From: Lysobacterales bacterium
GTDB lineage: Bacteria > Pseudomonadota > Gammaproteobacteria > Xanthomonadales > BPKI01
Length of the DNA: 64,000 nt
Assembly (NCBI GenBank): GCA_026005055.1
Contig: BPKI01000001.1
Location: 1,540,566-1,604,565 of the forward strand
Direction of reading: 5' to 3'
Shown piece by piece: positions 16,959-25,233 of this stretch (within the stretch, counting starts at the first letter, position 1; every line of letters begins with the position of its first letter). Both the position numbers and the translations under genes were made by a program. The notes below the pieces were generated by a model, which saw only the letters and a program-made list of their open reading frames with translations, was not told the DNA's origin and did no database searches.

Positions 16959-18463
16959 GGCGCGATGCCGATGCTTCGCGCCTCGGTGAAGAAGCGCAGG
17001 GCTTCGAAGCCGCCCTCGCGGCCAAGGCCTGAGTTCTTGATGCCGCCGAAGGGCACCCGCAAATCGCGAAGCATCCAAGTGTTGACCCAGAGCATGCCGC
17101 ACTGCAAACGGGCGGCCAGGCGCATCGCTCGGCGGAGATCAGCGGTGAAGAGACTGGCGGACAGGCCGTAGTCCACCGCGTTGGCGCGGCAGAGGGCCTC
17201 GTCCTCGTCGGCAAAGGGGCTCAGGCTCACCACTGGCCCGAAGATTTCCTCGCGCTCGGTCGCACAATCTGGCGGCAGACCCTCGATCACCGTGGGCGCG
17301 TAAAACCAGCCCTCGGCGAGGCGCCCCGGGAGGGTCAGCCGCATGCCGCCGCAGAGGATGCCTCCGCCCTCGGCGCGGGCGCGCGCCACTGCTTGCTCGA
17401 CGCGGGAAAGATGCGCCTCGCTCACGAGCGCGCCGAACTCCGTCGCCGGGTCGGATGGGTCGCCGATGCGAAGCGCGGCGACCCGATTGAGGAAGGCCTC
17501 GCGGAACTCTCGGTAGATACTCGCTTCGACGAGCAGGCGCGAGCCACACAGGCAGATCTGCCCCTGATTGGCGAAGGCTGACCGCACCAAGAGATCGAGG
17601 CGTTCCTGCCAAGGGCCATCGGCGAACACGAGGGTCGGATTCTTGCCGCCGAGCTCGAGCGAGAGCTTCTTCAAGGCCGGCGCGGCCCGCGCGGCGATGT
17701 CCCGGCCGGCTCGGGTGCTGCCGGTGAAGGAAATCGCCCGCACCGTCGGATGCTCGACGATCATCCGCCCGATGGTCTCGCCCGGCCCGTGCAGAATGTT
17801 GACCACGCCCGCCGGAAGTCCGATCTCGGCGAAGACTTCGGCGAGCATGGTCGCGGTCTCCGGCGTGAGCTCCGAGGGCTTGGCAAGAACCGTGTTGCCG
17901 GCGGCGATCGCCGGTGCGATCTTCCAGCTCAGGAGATAAAGCGGCAGGTTCCAGGGGCTGATCAGCCCGACGACACCAAGCGGCGGGCGCAGCACGAGAT
18001 GCCAGGCGCCGCCAGCGCCCTCGTAGAACTCGCTCGCGAACTGGCGGATGGCGGCGGCGAAGAAGCGGAAGTTGGCGATGGCGCGCGGGATGTCGAGGGC
18101 GCGCGCCAGGGCGATCGGTTTGCCGGTGTTGCGGCTTTCGGCGGCCGCGAAAGCCTCGGCGCGCGCCTCGATCGCTTCAGCGATGCGCTCGAGCCAGCGC
18201 GCCCGCTCCTCGCTCGAGCGCGCCGACCAATCCGGAAAAGCGCGGCTTGCTGCGGCCACCGCAGCCTCGAGCTCAGCCGCCCCGCAAAGGGCGAGCTCGG
18301 CATAGGGCTTTCCGCTCGCCGGCTCGAACACGGCGATCCGCTCGCCGCTTTCGGGTTCGACGAAGCCGCCGCCGATGTAGGGAAGAAAAAGCCGCACGCT
18401 GGCGAAGTCGGATTCGGAATGAGGCAAGTCTAGCTTTCCTCGCCCTGCGCTCGCTTCTCCCAT
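16955..18463 (-). CDS. Aldehyde dehydrogenase, probably 2-aminomuconate semialdehyde dehydrogenase
   Basis: The protein (502 residues from the ATG at 18463) is an NAD-dependent ALDH. Motifs are SPWNLPLYLLSW, GNTVLAKPSELTP, FTGSTRAGRDI, LELGGKNP (catalytic Glu) and FANQGQICLCGSRL (catalytic Cys), with the C-terminal VPFGGIKNSGLGREGG. In the kynurenine context the substrate should be the semialdehyde released by the ACMS decarboxylase. The start is uncertain. ATGs at 18475 and 18463 are possible, and a TTG at 18427 preceded by AGGAAAG with 6-bp spacing gives 490 residues, nearer the family norm. Confidence 0.88.
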   Translation of the reverse strand: MGEASAGRGKLDLPHSESDFASVRLFLPYIGGGFVEPESGERIAVFEPASGKPYAELALCGAAELEAAVAAASRAFPDWSARSSEERARWLERIAEAIEARAEAFAAAESRNTGKPIALARALDIPRAIANFRFFAAAIRQFASEFYEGAGGAWHLVLRPPLGVVGLISPWNLPLYLLSWKIAPAIAAGNTVLAKPSELTPETATMLAEVFAEIGLPAGVVNILHGPGETIGRMIVEHPTVRAISFTGSTRAGRDIAARAAPALKKLSLELGGKNPTLVFADGPWQERLDLLVRSAFANQGQICLCGSRLLVEASIYREFREAFLNRVAALRIGDPSDPATEFGALVSEAHLSRVEQAVARARAEGGGILCGGMRLTLPGRLAEGWFYAPTVIEGLPPDCATEREEIFGPVVSLSPFADEDEALCRANAVDYGLSASLFTADLRRAMRLAARLQCGMLWVNTWMLRDLRVPFGGIKNSGLGREGGFEALRFFTEARSIGIAP

Positions 18464-18575
18464 GGGAAGCGACATCCCCCCTGGCCGAGCCCGAGGAGGG
18501 CAGCGAAGCACTTGCCTGCTGCGGACAATCGCGTCTGCTTCGTGCCTTTAGGCTTGGTCCAAGCCTTCGGCGCAC

Positions 18576-19376
18576 TCAGATGCAGCGCGTGCGCCCGCCA
18601 TCCACGGCGATCGCCTGACCGGTGAGGTAACTCGCTGCCGGTGTACAGAGAAAGGCGATGACCGCCGCGATTTCTTCCGGGCGCGCGAAGCGCCCGAGGG
18701 GGATGGTGGCACGCCAGGCTTCGGCCACCTGTTCGGGACTCTGCCCGCTTTTGGCGGCGCGCTCATTGATGAGCCGCTCAAGCCGACCGGTGGCGGTGTA
18801 ACCGGGCAGCACGCTGTTGACCGTGATGCCATAGGGTGCGAGTTCGGCCGAGAGGGTCTTCGCCCAGGCGGCCACCGCGGCCCGCACCGTGTTGGAAACG
18901 CCGAGATCGGGGATCGGCTCACGCACCGAGGTCGAGATCACATTGACCCAGCGGCCATAGCCGCGGCTGCGCATCCCGGGCAGCACGAGCCCGAGGATGA
19001 CTTGCCCCGCGATCAGATGCCGGCGGAAAGCGCGCTCGTATTCCTCGGGCGGAGCGCGGTGGGCGGGACCAGGGGGCGGGCCGCCGCTATTGTGGATCAC
19101 GATCTCGACCGGCGCTTCGGCCACGGCTGCGCGCAAGCGATCGTGGAGCGCCTCGGGTTGATCCAAATCGGCGCTCAATGCCTGGTGCCGCTGCCCGGGA
19201 GTGGAAGAGGGGAGCTCGCTCAAGAGCGCCTGCAAGCGATCAGCGCGGCGGGAGAGCGCGAGCACGGAGGCACCGGCGGAAGCGAGGGCAAAAGCCGCAG
19301 CGCGACCGATGCCCTCCGAGGCGCCGCAAACCAGTGCGCGACGGCCCTCGAGGCGGAGCCCGTCAAGGAAATCCAT
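18576..19376 (-). CDS. SDR-family protein lacking the usual Tyr-xxx-Lys catalytic pair
   Basis: The 266-residue protein has the Rossmann glycine motif GASEGIGRA and the NSGG and VNVISTS stretches of classical short-chain dehydrogenases. It ends with the usual [14 protein letters not shown]. Where the catalytic YxxxK should lie, the sequence reads [16 protein letters not shown], so both Tyr and Lys are replaced. A subset of FabG-like SDRs shares this SNxxR form, and their chemistry is unclear. It lies 112 bp upstream of the aldehyde dehydrogenase start on the same strand and may be part of the kynurenine operon, but no step can be assigned. Confidence 0.8.
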   Translation of the reverse strand: MDFLDGLRLEGRRALVCGASEGIGRAAAFALASAGASVLALSRRADRLQALLSELPSSTPGQRHQALSADLDQPEALHDRLRAAVAEAPVEIVIHNSGGPPPGPAHRAPPEEYERAFRRHLIAGQVILGLVLPGMRSRGYGRWVNVISTSVREPIPDLGVSNTVRAAVAAWAKTLSAELAPYGITVNSVLPGYTATGRLERLINERAAKSGQSPEQVAEAWRATIPLGRFARPEEIAAVIAFLCTPAASYLTGQAIAVDGGRTRCI

Positions 19377-19444
19377 CGAAGTCTGGCTCTCGGAAACCGG
19401 CGACGATTCTCCGCGCCGATTCTTCCAGGAGCAAGCACTCCGGC

Positions 19445-19747
19445 TCAGTTCGCGCCGAGCCCGAGCGCAGCAGCGGCGAGCAGGCTCCCGAACAGAAATG
19501 CGATGCCGAGCCAACGGGCCGGTGCCGCCAGGCCGACGAGCCCGGTATCGCCGAAGGATCGCCACTTCGATGTGATAATCCATGCGAAGAAGCGATGCGA
19601 AATAAATGTTTTAGTTGGGATTTTTTCGGGATACTTCTCTCGGAGATGGCGCCAGGCCAAGGGCGCGAAGATGAGGTAGCCGGCGAGTCCGGCCGCGGCG
19701 ATCCCGGCGCCGCTCAGGATGAGAAAGGTGGCCCAAAGCCCGTACAC
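19445..19747 (-). CDS. Small integral membrane protein, function unknown
   Basis: The 100-residue protein begins with GTG 15 bp after the asnS stop. Two hydrophobic regions are separated by a basic loop: [24 protein letters not shown], and [27 protein letters not shown]. No family is recognised. The reading frame opens immediately after a 12-bp tandem duplication that overlaps the asnS stop codon. Location suggests read-through expression from asnS. Confidence 0.6.
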   Translation of the reverse strand: MYGLWATFLILSGAGIAAAGLAGYLIFAPLAWRHLREKYPEKIPTKTFISHRFFAWIITSKWRSFGDTGLVGLAAPARWLGIAFLFGSLLAAAALGLGAN

Positions 19748-19774
19748 GATTCAGAAAGCGATTCAGAAAGCGAT
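19748..19774. repeat. 12-bp tandem duplication across the asnS stop
   Basis: GATTCAGAAAGC occurs twice in direct succession (19748-19759 and 19760-19771), followed by GAT. The second copy contains the asnS stop codon, and the first supplies another in-frame TGA 12 bp downstream, so the duplication leaves the protein unchanged. Confidence 0.9.
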
Positions 19775-21160
19775 GCTGCCTGGGGTGCGCGGAAAGGGAA
19801 TGGCGTCCCGGATGTTGCTGAGCCCGCAGAGATAGCAGAGCAGCCGCTCGAAGCCGAGCCCGAAGCCGGCGTGAGGCACCGTCCCGTAGCGCCGGAGGTC
19901 GCGGTACCACTGGTAGCGCTCGGGGTTGAGCCCGAACTGGGCCATGCGCCGGTCGAGCACTTCGAGCCGTTCCTCGCGCTGGCTGCCGCCGATGATTTCA
20001 CCGATGCCCGGAGCGAGCACATCCATCGCGGCAACCGTCCGCCCATCGTCGTTCAGGCGCATGTAAAAAGCCTTGATGCCCTCCGGATAGTTCATGACGA
20101 TCACTGGACGCCGGAAGTGCACCTCGGTGAGGTAGCGCTCGTGCTCGGTCTGGAGATCCATGCCCCAACGGGGCGGGAACTCGAAGCGATGGTCCGCCCT
20201 TTCGAGGATGGCGATCGCTTCGCCGTAGTCGAGCCGCTCGAAAGGCGCCTCGATCAGCTGCTCGAGGCGCTCGACGACCGTGGGCTCCAGCCGCTTGGCG
20301 AAGAACTCAAGCTCCTCCCGCCGCTCCTCGAGCACGCACTGAATGAGATATTTGAGGAAGTCCTCTGCGAGCCTCGCGTCTTCATCGAGATCGGCAAAAG
20401 CGATTTCGGGCTCGATCATCCAGAACTCGGCGAGGTGCCGTGAGGTGTTGGAATTCTCGGCGCGGAAGGTGGGCCCGAAGGTATAGACCTTGGAAAGCGC
20501 GAGGCAATAACACTCGACATTGAGCTGGCCGGAGACGGTGAGGAAGGCCTCCCGCCCGAAGAAATCCTGGCGGAAATCCACCTTGCCGTCGGGGGTCCGA
20601 GGGAGATTGAGGAGATCGAGCGTGGAGACCCGAAAGAGCTGTCCCGCGCCTTCGGCATCGGAGCTCGTGATGATCGGCGTGTTGACCCAGAAGAAGCCGC
20701 GCTCGTCGAAGAAGCGATGCACGGCCAGGGCCAAGGTGTGGCGCACGCGGGCGACGGCCGCATGAAGGAAGGTTCGCGGTCGCAGGTGCGCCACCTCGCG
20801 GAGGAATTCGAGGCTGTGCGGCTTGGGCTGGATCGGGTAGGTCTCGGGATCCTCCACCCAGCCGAGCACTTCGATCGCCTCGGCCTTGAGCTCCACCGGC
20901 TGCTTGCCCGGGCTCGGCACGAGTTCGCCGCGCACGCGCAACGAGCAGCCGCTCGAGAGGTGCAGCACCTCGTCACGGTAGTTGCCGAGCGCGGCGGGTG
21001 CGACCACTTGCAGATCGGCGACCGAGGAGCCGTCGCTCAGGTCGATGAAGGAAACGCCCGCCTTGGAATCGCGCCGGTGCCGCACCCAGCCGCAGACTTC
21101 GACCTTGCTACCCATCGGCAATGCACCGCGGAGGATGGCCTTGACCGATTCCCGTCTCAT
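19763..21160 (-). CDS. asnS: Asparaginyl-tRNA synthetase
   Basis: The 465-residue class IIb synthetase charges tRNA-Asn. An N-terminal OB-fold ([25 protein letters not shown]) is followed by the catalytic core with [20 protein letters not shown], the motif 2 region [24 protein letters not shown] and motif 3 [30 protein letters not shown]. The TSSDAEGAG and MIEPE forms are those of AsnRS, not AspRS. The ATG at 21160 follows GAGG with 6-bp spacing. Confidence 0.97.
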   Translation of the reverse strand: MRRESVKAILRGALPMGSKVEVCGWVRHRRDSKAGVSFIDLSDGSSVADLQVVAPAALGNYRDEVLHLSSGCSLRVRGELVPSPGKQPVELKAEAIEVLGWVEDPETYPIQPKPHSLEFLREVAHLRPRTFLHAAVARVRHTLALAVHRFFDERGFFWVNTPIITSSDAEGAGQLFRVSTLDLLNLPRTPDGKVDFRQDFFGREAFLTVSGQLNVECYCLALSKVYTFGPTFRAENSNTSRHLAEFWMIEPEIAFADLDEDARLAEDFLKYLIQCVLEERREELEFFAKRLEPTVVERLEQLIEAPFERLDYGEAIAILERADHRFEFPPRWGMDLQTEHERYLTEVHFRRPVIVMNYPEGIKAFYMRLNDDGRTVAAMDVLAPGIGEIIGGSQREERLEVLDRRMAQFGLNPERYQWYRDLRRYGTVPHAGFGLGFERLLCYLCGLSNIRDAIPFPRTPGSIAF

Positions 21161-21277
21161 TCGCGCCTCGTCGCCGCCCGAAAGCACAACATCTTAGCCG
21201 TGAGCCCGAAGGCGTGCCGAGGAGGTCCGTCGGGGCGGTGAGAGGCTCTCGCCATATCCCCTCGCGACGGACGGCGA

Positions 21278-22702
21278 TCAGGATTCGAAGCCGTTGCGGA
21301 ACAGGTCGCTTTCCAGGCGCTGAGCGAGCTGGTGCAGGTAGCACTCGAGGTTCGTGTAGCCGGCGATGCCGGTCAAAGGCACCGAAAGTTGGGTGCCGTT
21401 GTGGTCCTGGACGTTGGGATCGAGACCGTGGGCCAGCTCCCATTCGTCGGGCATTCCGTCGAGATCGGTGTCCTGTGGCGGCGCCGGCGGCGAGCCAGCG
21501 GGAAAGTCGAGGAGAAAGGCGTCGCCGTACGGATTGAGGTGGCGCGGCGTCGGATCGATGGCGCCGGAGGCCAGCGGCGCCATCAGCCGCCGGTCCATGG
21601 GGTCGCGCGGGCGCGCTCCGGCGCGCGCGTAGAGCAGCCCGGTGAGGCTCGCGGAGGGGTGGTAGGTGATGGCCGGGAACGGATGCCTTGCGCTCACCGC
21701 GTAGGCGGGGACCCCGGGCAGCGGGTTCGGCGGGTAGTCGTTGCAGCAGTAGTTGAGCTGATAGTCGGTCCAGCCTGGGTAGCGACTGAGGCGGTTGTCG
21801 TGGAAGTAGGTCGTGGTCTGGCCAGCGACCAGCGGATCGCGGAAGTAGATCAGGCCGTAGGGGAAGTTCGAGCGGACCTGGGCGTAGTTGCCGACCCAGT
21901 TGAAGCGGTAGAAGACGGGCTGGTTCCAGGGCTCGTAGGGAAAAGTCCCGTTGGTCATGTCGATGTGGTAGCCGGGATCCCAGAGGAGGTTATTGGAGAG
22001 CTCGAGCTCGATGGTCGAACCGGCGGCCTCCGGGCTCTCGCAGGAGACCTCGGGCAGCCGTCCCTCAATGCGGTTCCAGACGTTGTGGTGCACGGAGATC
22101 CGCGTCAGCGGCCAGCCCACGTTGGGATGCGAGTAGTTGAGCAGCATCCCCCCGTACTGCGCGTGGGAGCCCACCGTCTCGGCGATGATCGAGTATTGGA
22201 TGGTGATGTCGCTCGAATAGGAGATCTGCACCGCTTCGTCGGTGGCGTTGGCGATCGAGACGTGATCGACGATGGCGCGCTTGGTGTGCAGTAGGCGAAG
22301 GCCGTCGTCGAAGGCGTCGGGGCCCGTCCCGGGGCGAAGCCTGACGTGACGCAGGATCCAGTTCTCGGCGGTGCGCGCGCCACCGATGCACGAGGGGTTC
22401 TGATCGCAGTAAGGCACTTCCGTGGTGTGGAAGCCGCGGATGATGACCCCGCCCGGCGAGGTCTGGCCGGCGATGGTGACGTCGTCGTAGGTCAGGTGCG
22501 CGGCCGCGGGAATCACCCCGCTCACCCGGAACAAGATGTAACGAGGCCCCGGGGTGTCCAGGGCGGCTTGCAGAGAGCCCGGGCCACTGGGGGCGAGCGT
22601 CGTGACGTAGATCACCTGTCCGCCGCGGCCGCCGCTCGCCTGCGCGCCGAAGCCCTCGGCGCCGGGGAAGGCCGGGGGATTGGCCGACAACGTCGACGTG
22701 AA
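21278..22702 (-). pseudogene. Secreted pectate lyase, 3' part of a gene split by the prophage
   Basis: This segment encodes 474 residues of a family 1 polysaccharide lyase-type pectate lyase: PAFPGAEGFGAQASGGRGG, the beta-helix stretch TIAGQTSPGGVIIRGFH, and DHVSIANATDEAVQISYSS. A thrombospondin type 3-like calcium site (DTDLDGMPDEWELAHGLDPN) lies near the C-terminus, and the protein ends LFRNGFES. The 5' end is cut at the 22,703-22,707 target duplication. The missing start and signal peptide are at 49,879-49,977, beyond the prophage. Joined with one copy of GACGG, the frame is continuous and gives a 507-residue secreted enzyme. In its present state no signal peptide is attached, so the gene is inactivated for secretion. 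Confidence 0.93.
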
Positions 22703-22707
22703 GACGG
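22703..22707. repeat. 5-bp target site duplication (right-end copy)
   Basis: GACGG abuts the first base of the prophage at 22,708. The same five bases follow the last prophage base at 49,879-49,883. A 5-bp duplication is the hallmark of Mu-family transposition. Confidence 0.92.
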
Positions 22708-22755
22708 TGTACGGGAGCAAAAGGTTTGGACACGTTTTGCAAAAGGTTTGGACAC
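22708..22755. repeat. Prophage right end with transposase sites R1 and R2
   Basis: The terminal TGT is followed by two exact copies of GCAAAAGGTTTGGACAC, at 22,717-22,733 (R1) and 22,739-22,755 (R2). They start 22 bp apart, the same two-helical-turn spacing seen in phage Mu R1-R2. A weaker match containing GTTTGGACAC lies at 23,029-23,042 inside the last tail gene and could be R3. Confidence 0.85.
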
Positions 22756-22793
22756 GACCGGAAGGGGGAGATGGCCGGCGGCAGGGCGGCGAT

Positions 22794-22890
22794 CGAGGGG
22801 GTCAGAGGAGCTCCACCGCCTGGAGGCACTACTGTCGATCGACAAGATCGGGTTGGACCGAGGGGTCAGAGGAGCTCCACTGCGTGGAGG
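22794..22890. repeat. Imperfect direct repeat at the end of the last tail gene
   Basis: About 32 bp recur: one copy at 22,794-22,826 and one at 22,859-22,890, both containing GTCAGAGGAGCTCCAC and ending TGGAGG, with two mismatches and one extra G. The second copy is the 3' end of the last tail gene. Each copy contains an inverted repeat (CTCCAC-TGC-GTGGAG in the second). Between them is the perfect 12-bp palindrome TGTCGATCGACA (22,833-22,844). The duplication may be a scar of a right-arm deletion or a paired transcription stop. Confidence 0.7.
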
Positions 22891-23729
22891 GTTGTCGAGA
22901 AGCGGTTGCCGCCGCGGTGCTCGATGGTGGGGGGCGACACGAGGTGACCGAACACGGCGAGTCGTTGAATCGCCTGGTGGTCGTAGCTGTTCGGGGCCGC
23001 GGACTGTAAAGCCCTCGGTACGATGAGAACGTGTTTGGACACGCCGATCCGAAAGAGGGTCGTTTGCACATCGGAGCTGAAGGAGACGTCACCTCCGAAG
23101 AACTGCTCCCAATCGCCTTCGATGGTCATCTCGATGGTTCGAGCGATTCGGCCAGGCTCGCTGTAGCCCGACAGCGATCTCGTCACGGTCATCTTGCCAG
23201 TATCCTGGAATCCCATTCGCCAACTCCTTAACACGCCGTCGGGCAGGCGAAGGATTTCTCCCACCCAGATCGCGCCGATTGTAAGCGGCGTCGGACTGCC
23301 ATCGATCTGAAACTCCACGGCGCCAACGGATGTCATCGGGGAATAAGGAGCCCTGATAGACAAGATGTGCCTCGGCCAAGGCTCATTCTGACCGTAAACG
23401 ACCGTCATGGTATCGGATTGCATGACGGCGTTGGTGACGGCCGCTCGCCATCGGATCGTCACCGTCTTGGTGACAGGCTGGTTTATGTGGCATCGATAAT
23501 CGAGAAGCGCGGCGACGTAAGCGCGAACGCCGTCTGGTATCCCACCGCTCTGCGAAACTTTGACACGGATCGTCAGACTTGATCCTGAGTTTAACCATCC
23601 CGCATATTTCGACAATCGCAAATCTGTCCAGTTCTCTAAATTTCCCATTTGCAGTGCCGGACCTGAAACGATTTGGATCGGATCTATTGACTCCCACAGC
23701 GGAGTGTGACTGATGATCGCCTTGGTCAT
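22866..23729 (-). CDS. Prophage tail protein, last gene of the right arm
   Basis: The 287-residue protein has no clear family signature. It is beta-rich with several WRAAV/TVVYGQNEPW-like stretches, consistent with a tail structural protein. Its ATG overlaps the stop of the preceding tail gene as ATGA, so it belongs to the tail operon. It ends only 158 bp from the prophage terminus, and a weak transposase site lies inside its 3' third. In related phages more tail-tip and fibre genes usually follow; none do here. Confidence 0.65.
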   Translation of the reverse strand: MTKAIISHTPLWESIDPIQIVSGPALQMGNLENWTDLRLSKYAGWLNSGSSLTIRVKVSQSGGIPDGVRAYVAALLDYRCHINQPVTKTVTIRWRAAVTNAVMQSDTMTVVYGQNEPWPRHILSIRAPYSPMTSVGAVEFQIDGSPTPLTIGAIWVGEILRLPDGVLRSWRMGFQDTGKMTVTRSLSGYSEPGRIARTIEMTIEGDWEQFFGGDVSFSSDVQTTLFRIGVSKHVLIVPRALQSAAPNSYDHQAIQRLAVFGHLVSPPTIEHRGGNRFSTTLHAVELL

Positions 23730-25231
23730 GGTGCTGGTCCCCACAGGGTGAGTTCAGCGATGTTTGATCCGATTTCGCCACGGATGCCGATCAGAAGAAG
23801 ACGATGGTCCACGAGACCAAAGACCGTGCCTTTTGAGGAACGCCTCACAGTGATCTGGACGGTCTGACCGGGCCGGAGGGTGAGAACGCCGGTTGCTCCG
23901 ATGATGGAGCGGACTCGCCAAAAGTAACGAGGGCCGCCATAAAGCGTAGCCCGCCGATTCGCTTCCTGGTTGCAGGATAAGGGCATTGCGAAAAGCGTTC
24001 CCTGGCCGTGATCTGACTCTGGTCGCTGCGCCCCACCTATCGATGGACTGAGCGTCGGTCGGACCAGCGTGGATTGCGGAACATCGCGACGCGCACCGGT
24101 GAGCCCTTGGCCGGCCTGGTAGATGGGATGCGGTGTGAACGATGTTCGGAATCGATAATCCTTCATGAGGAGCGCGCCGATGGCGGTGTCACGGACGGAT
24201 CCGGCGAGCTCGGATGGCCCATGCACGTGCCAATTCCGAAGCGCGCAAAGGGTCGTCGTCAAACCAGGTGCCGCATCGAACTCCACCTCAACATCACCGA
24301 CTAAGTCGGTGTCATCCAATATCAGGTCGGGGCTCGTCGAGGGCAACTCAAGGCGCCGGATTCGGAAGTAGCCCTCTCGATCGCAGTACCAATAGCCACC
24401 GATGGAATCGGCGATCAGGTCGAAGGCGGCTCGATAGGTCATGGCGCCATCGATGTAGAGCCCCATGCGACCCTGAAAAGAATAAAGGCTGTTGAGACCG
24501 TTGATTTCGCTTGCCACATAGGAGGAGAACTGGAGCCGCTGCAACAGTTGCGTGATACATTCCGCAATGGAGCCGTCCGTTCCCTGTAACACGTCACAAG
24601 TGATCCTGCCGGCGGAGGCCTGAAGTAAACGGAACCCGTGATGAGGCGGTACGTTTACGGATTGCCACTGGGTGTTGGGCGTGAGAACGACTCCCTGATC
24701 ACGCACCGTTGATGGGACGACGGCCGTCGTATCGTGGAATGAAAAGCGAAGGTTGGCAGCGTCGGTGAGCAGAGCAGGCACGCTATGGCATAGACCGACG
24801 GTCACGGGCATGATCCGGCCAACGTGTTCACCGCTCGCGTAAAGGTTCTGGGCGATGCCGCGCTCGAAGATGTGGCTTTTGTCCGATATGGTGAGAGCGA
24901 CCCTCCCTTCGCCGCGTGTTGCAACGTTTTGGATGATACCAGTAAATGCGAGCGTGTCCCAGCCGTATCTGATGAGGCATTCACCCCCTATGTAGTCATA
25001 GTCGAACAGCAGCGAATCTAAGGCGTGATCGGTATTCACCAGGATGATCTCGCCGACACCACAAGTCGACCGCCCACCGCCCCAGAAAATGGTTGAAACC
25101 CGAAGTTGATAAGAAATGCTCTCCTCGATTCTCGCCTCGATTTCCGGGAAACCCGGCACGGGGCGGTCGGCCACGAAAAGCGCAGGGGGGCCGCTTTTTT
25201 TCCTCAGTTCCACGATCACGGGCTCGCTCAT
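23726..25231 (-). CDS. Prophage tail protein following the tape measure
   Basis: The 501-residue protein has no motif I can name with confidence. The N-terminal half is beta-rich and contains EARIEESISYQLRVST and DYIGGECLIRYG, resembling distal tail or hub-like proteins of siphoviruses in layout. The ATG at 25231 was preferred over the in-frame TTG at 25237, and it starts 2 bp after the tape measure stop. By gene order it should form part of the tail tip or adsorption apparatus. Confidence 0.65.
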   Translation of the reverse strand: MSEPVIVELRKKSGPPALFVADRPVPGFPEIEARIEESISYQLRVSTIFWGGGRSTCGVGEIILVNTDHALDSLLFDYDYIGGECLIRYGWDTLAFTGIIQNVATRGEGRVALTISDKSHIFERGIAQNLYASGEHVGRIMPVTVGLCHSVPALLTDAANLRFSFHDTTAVVPSTVRDQGVVLTPNTQWQSVNVPPHHGFRLLQASAGRITCDVLQGTDGSIAECITQLLQRLQFSSYVASEINGLNSLYSFQGRMGLYIDGAMTYRAAFDLIADSIGGYWYCDREGYFRIRRLELPSTSPDLILDDTDLVGDVEVEFDAAPGLTTTLCALRNWHVHGPSELAGSVRDTAIGALLMKDYRFRTSFTPHPIYQAGQGLTGARRDVPQSTLVRPTLSPSIGGAQRPESDHGQGTLFAMPLSCNQEANRRATLYGGPRYFWRVRSIIGATGVLTLRPGQTVQITVRRSSKGTVFGLVDHRLLLIGIRGEIGSNIAELTLWGPAP

Positions 25232-25233
25232 GC

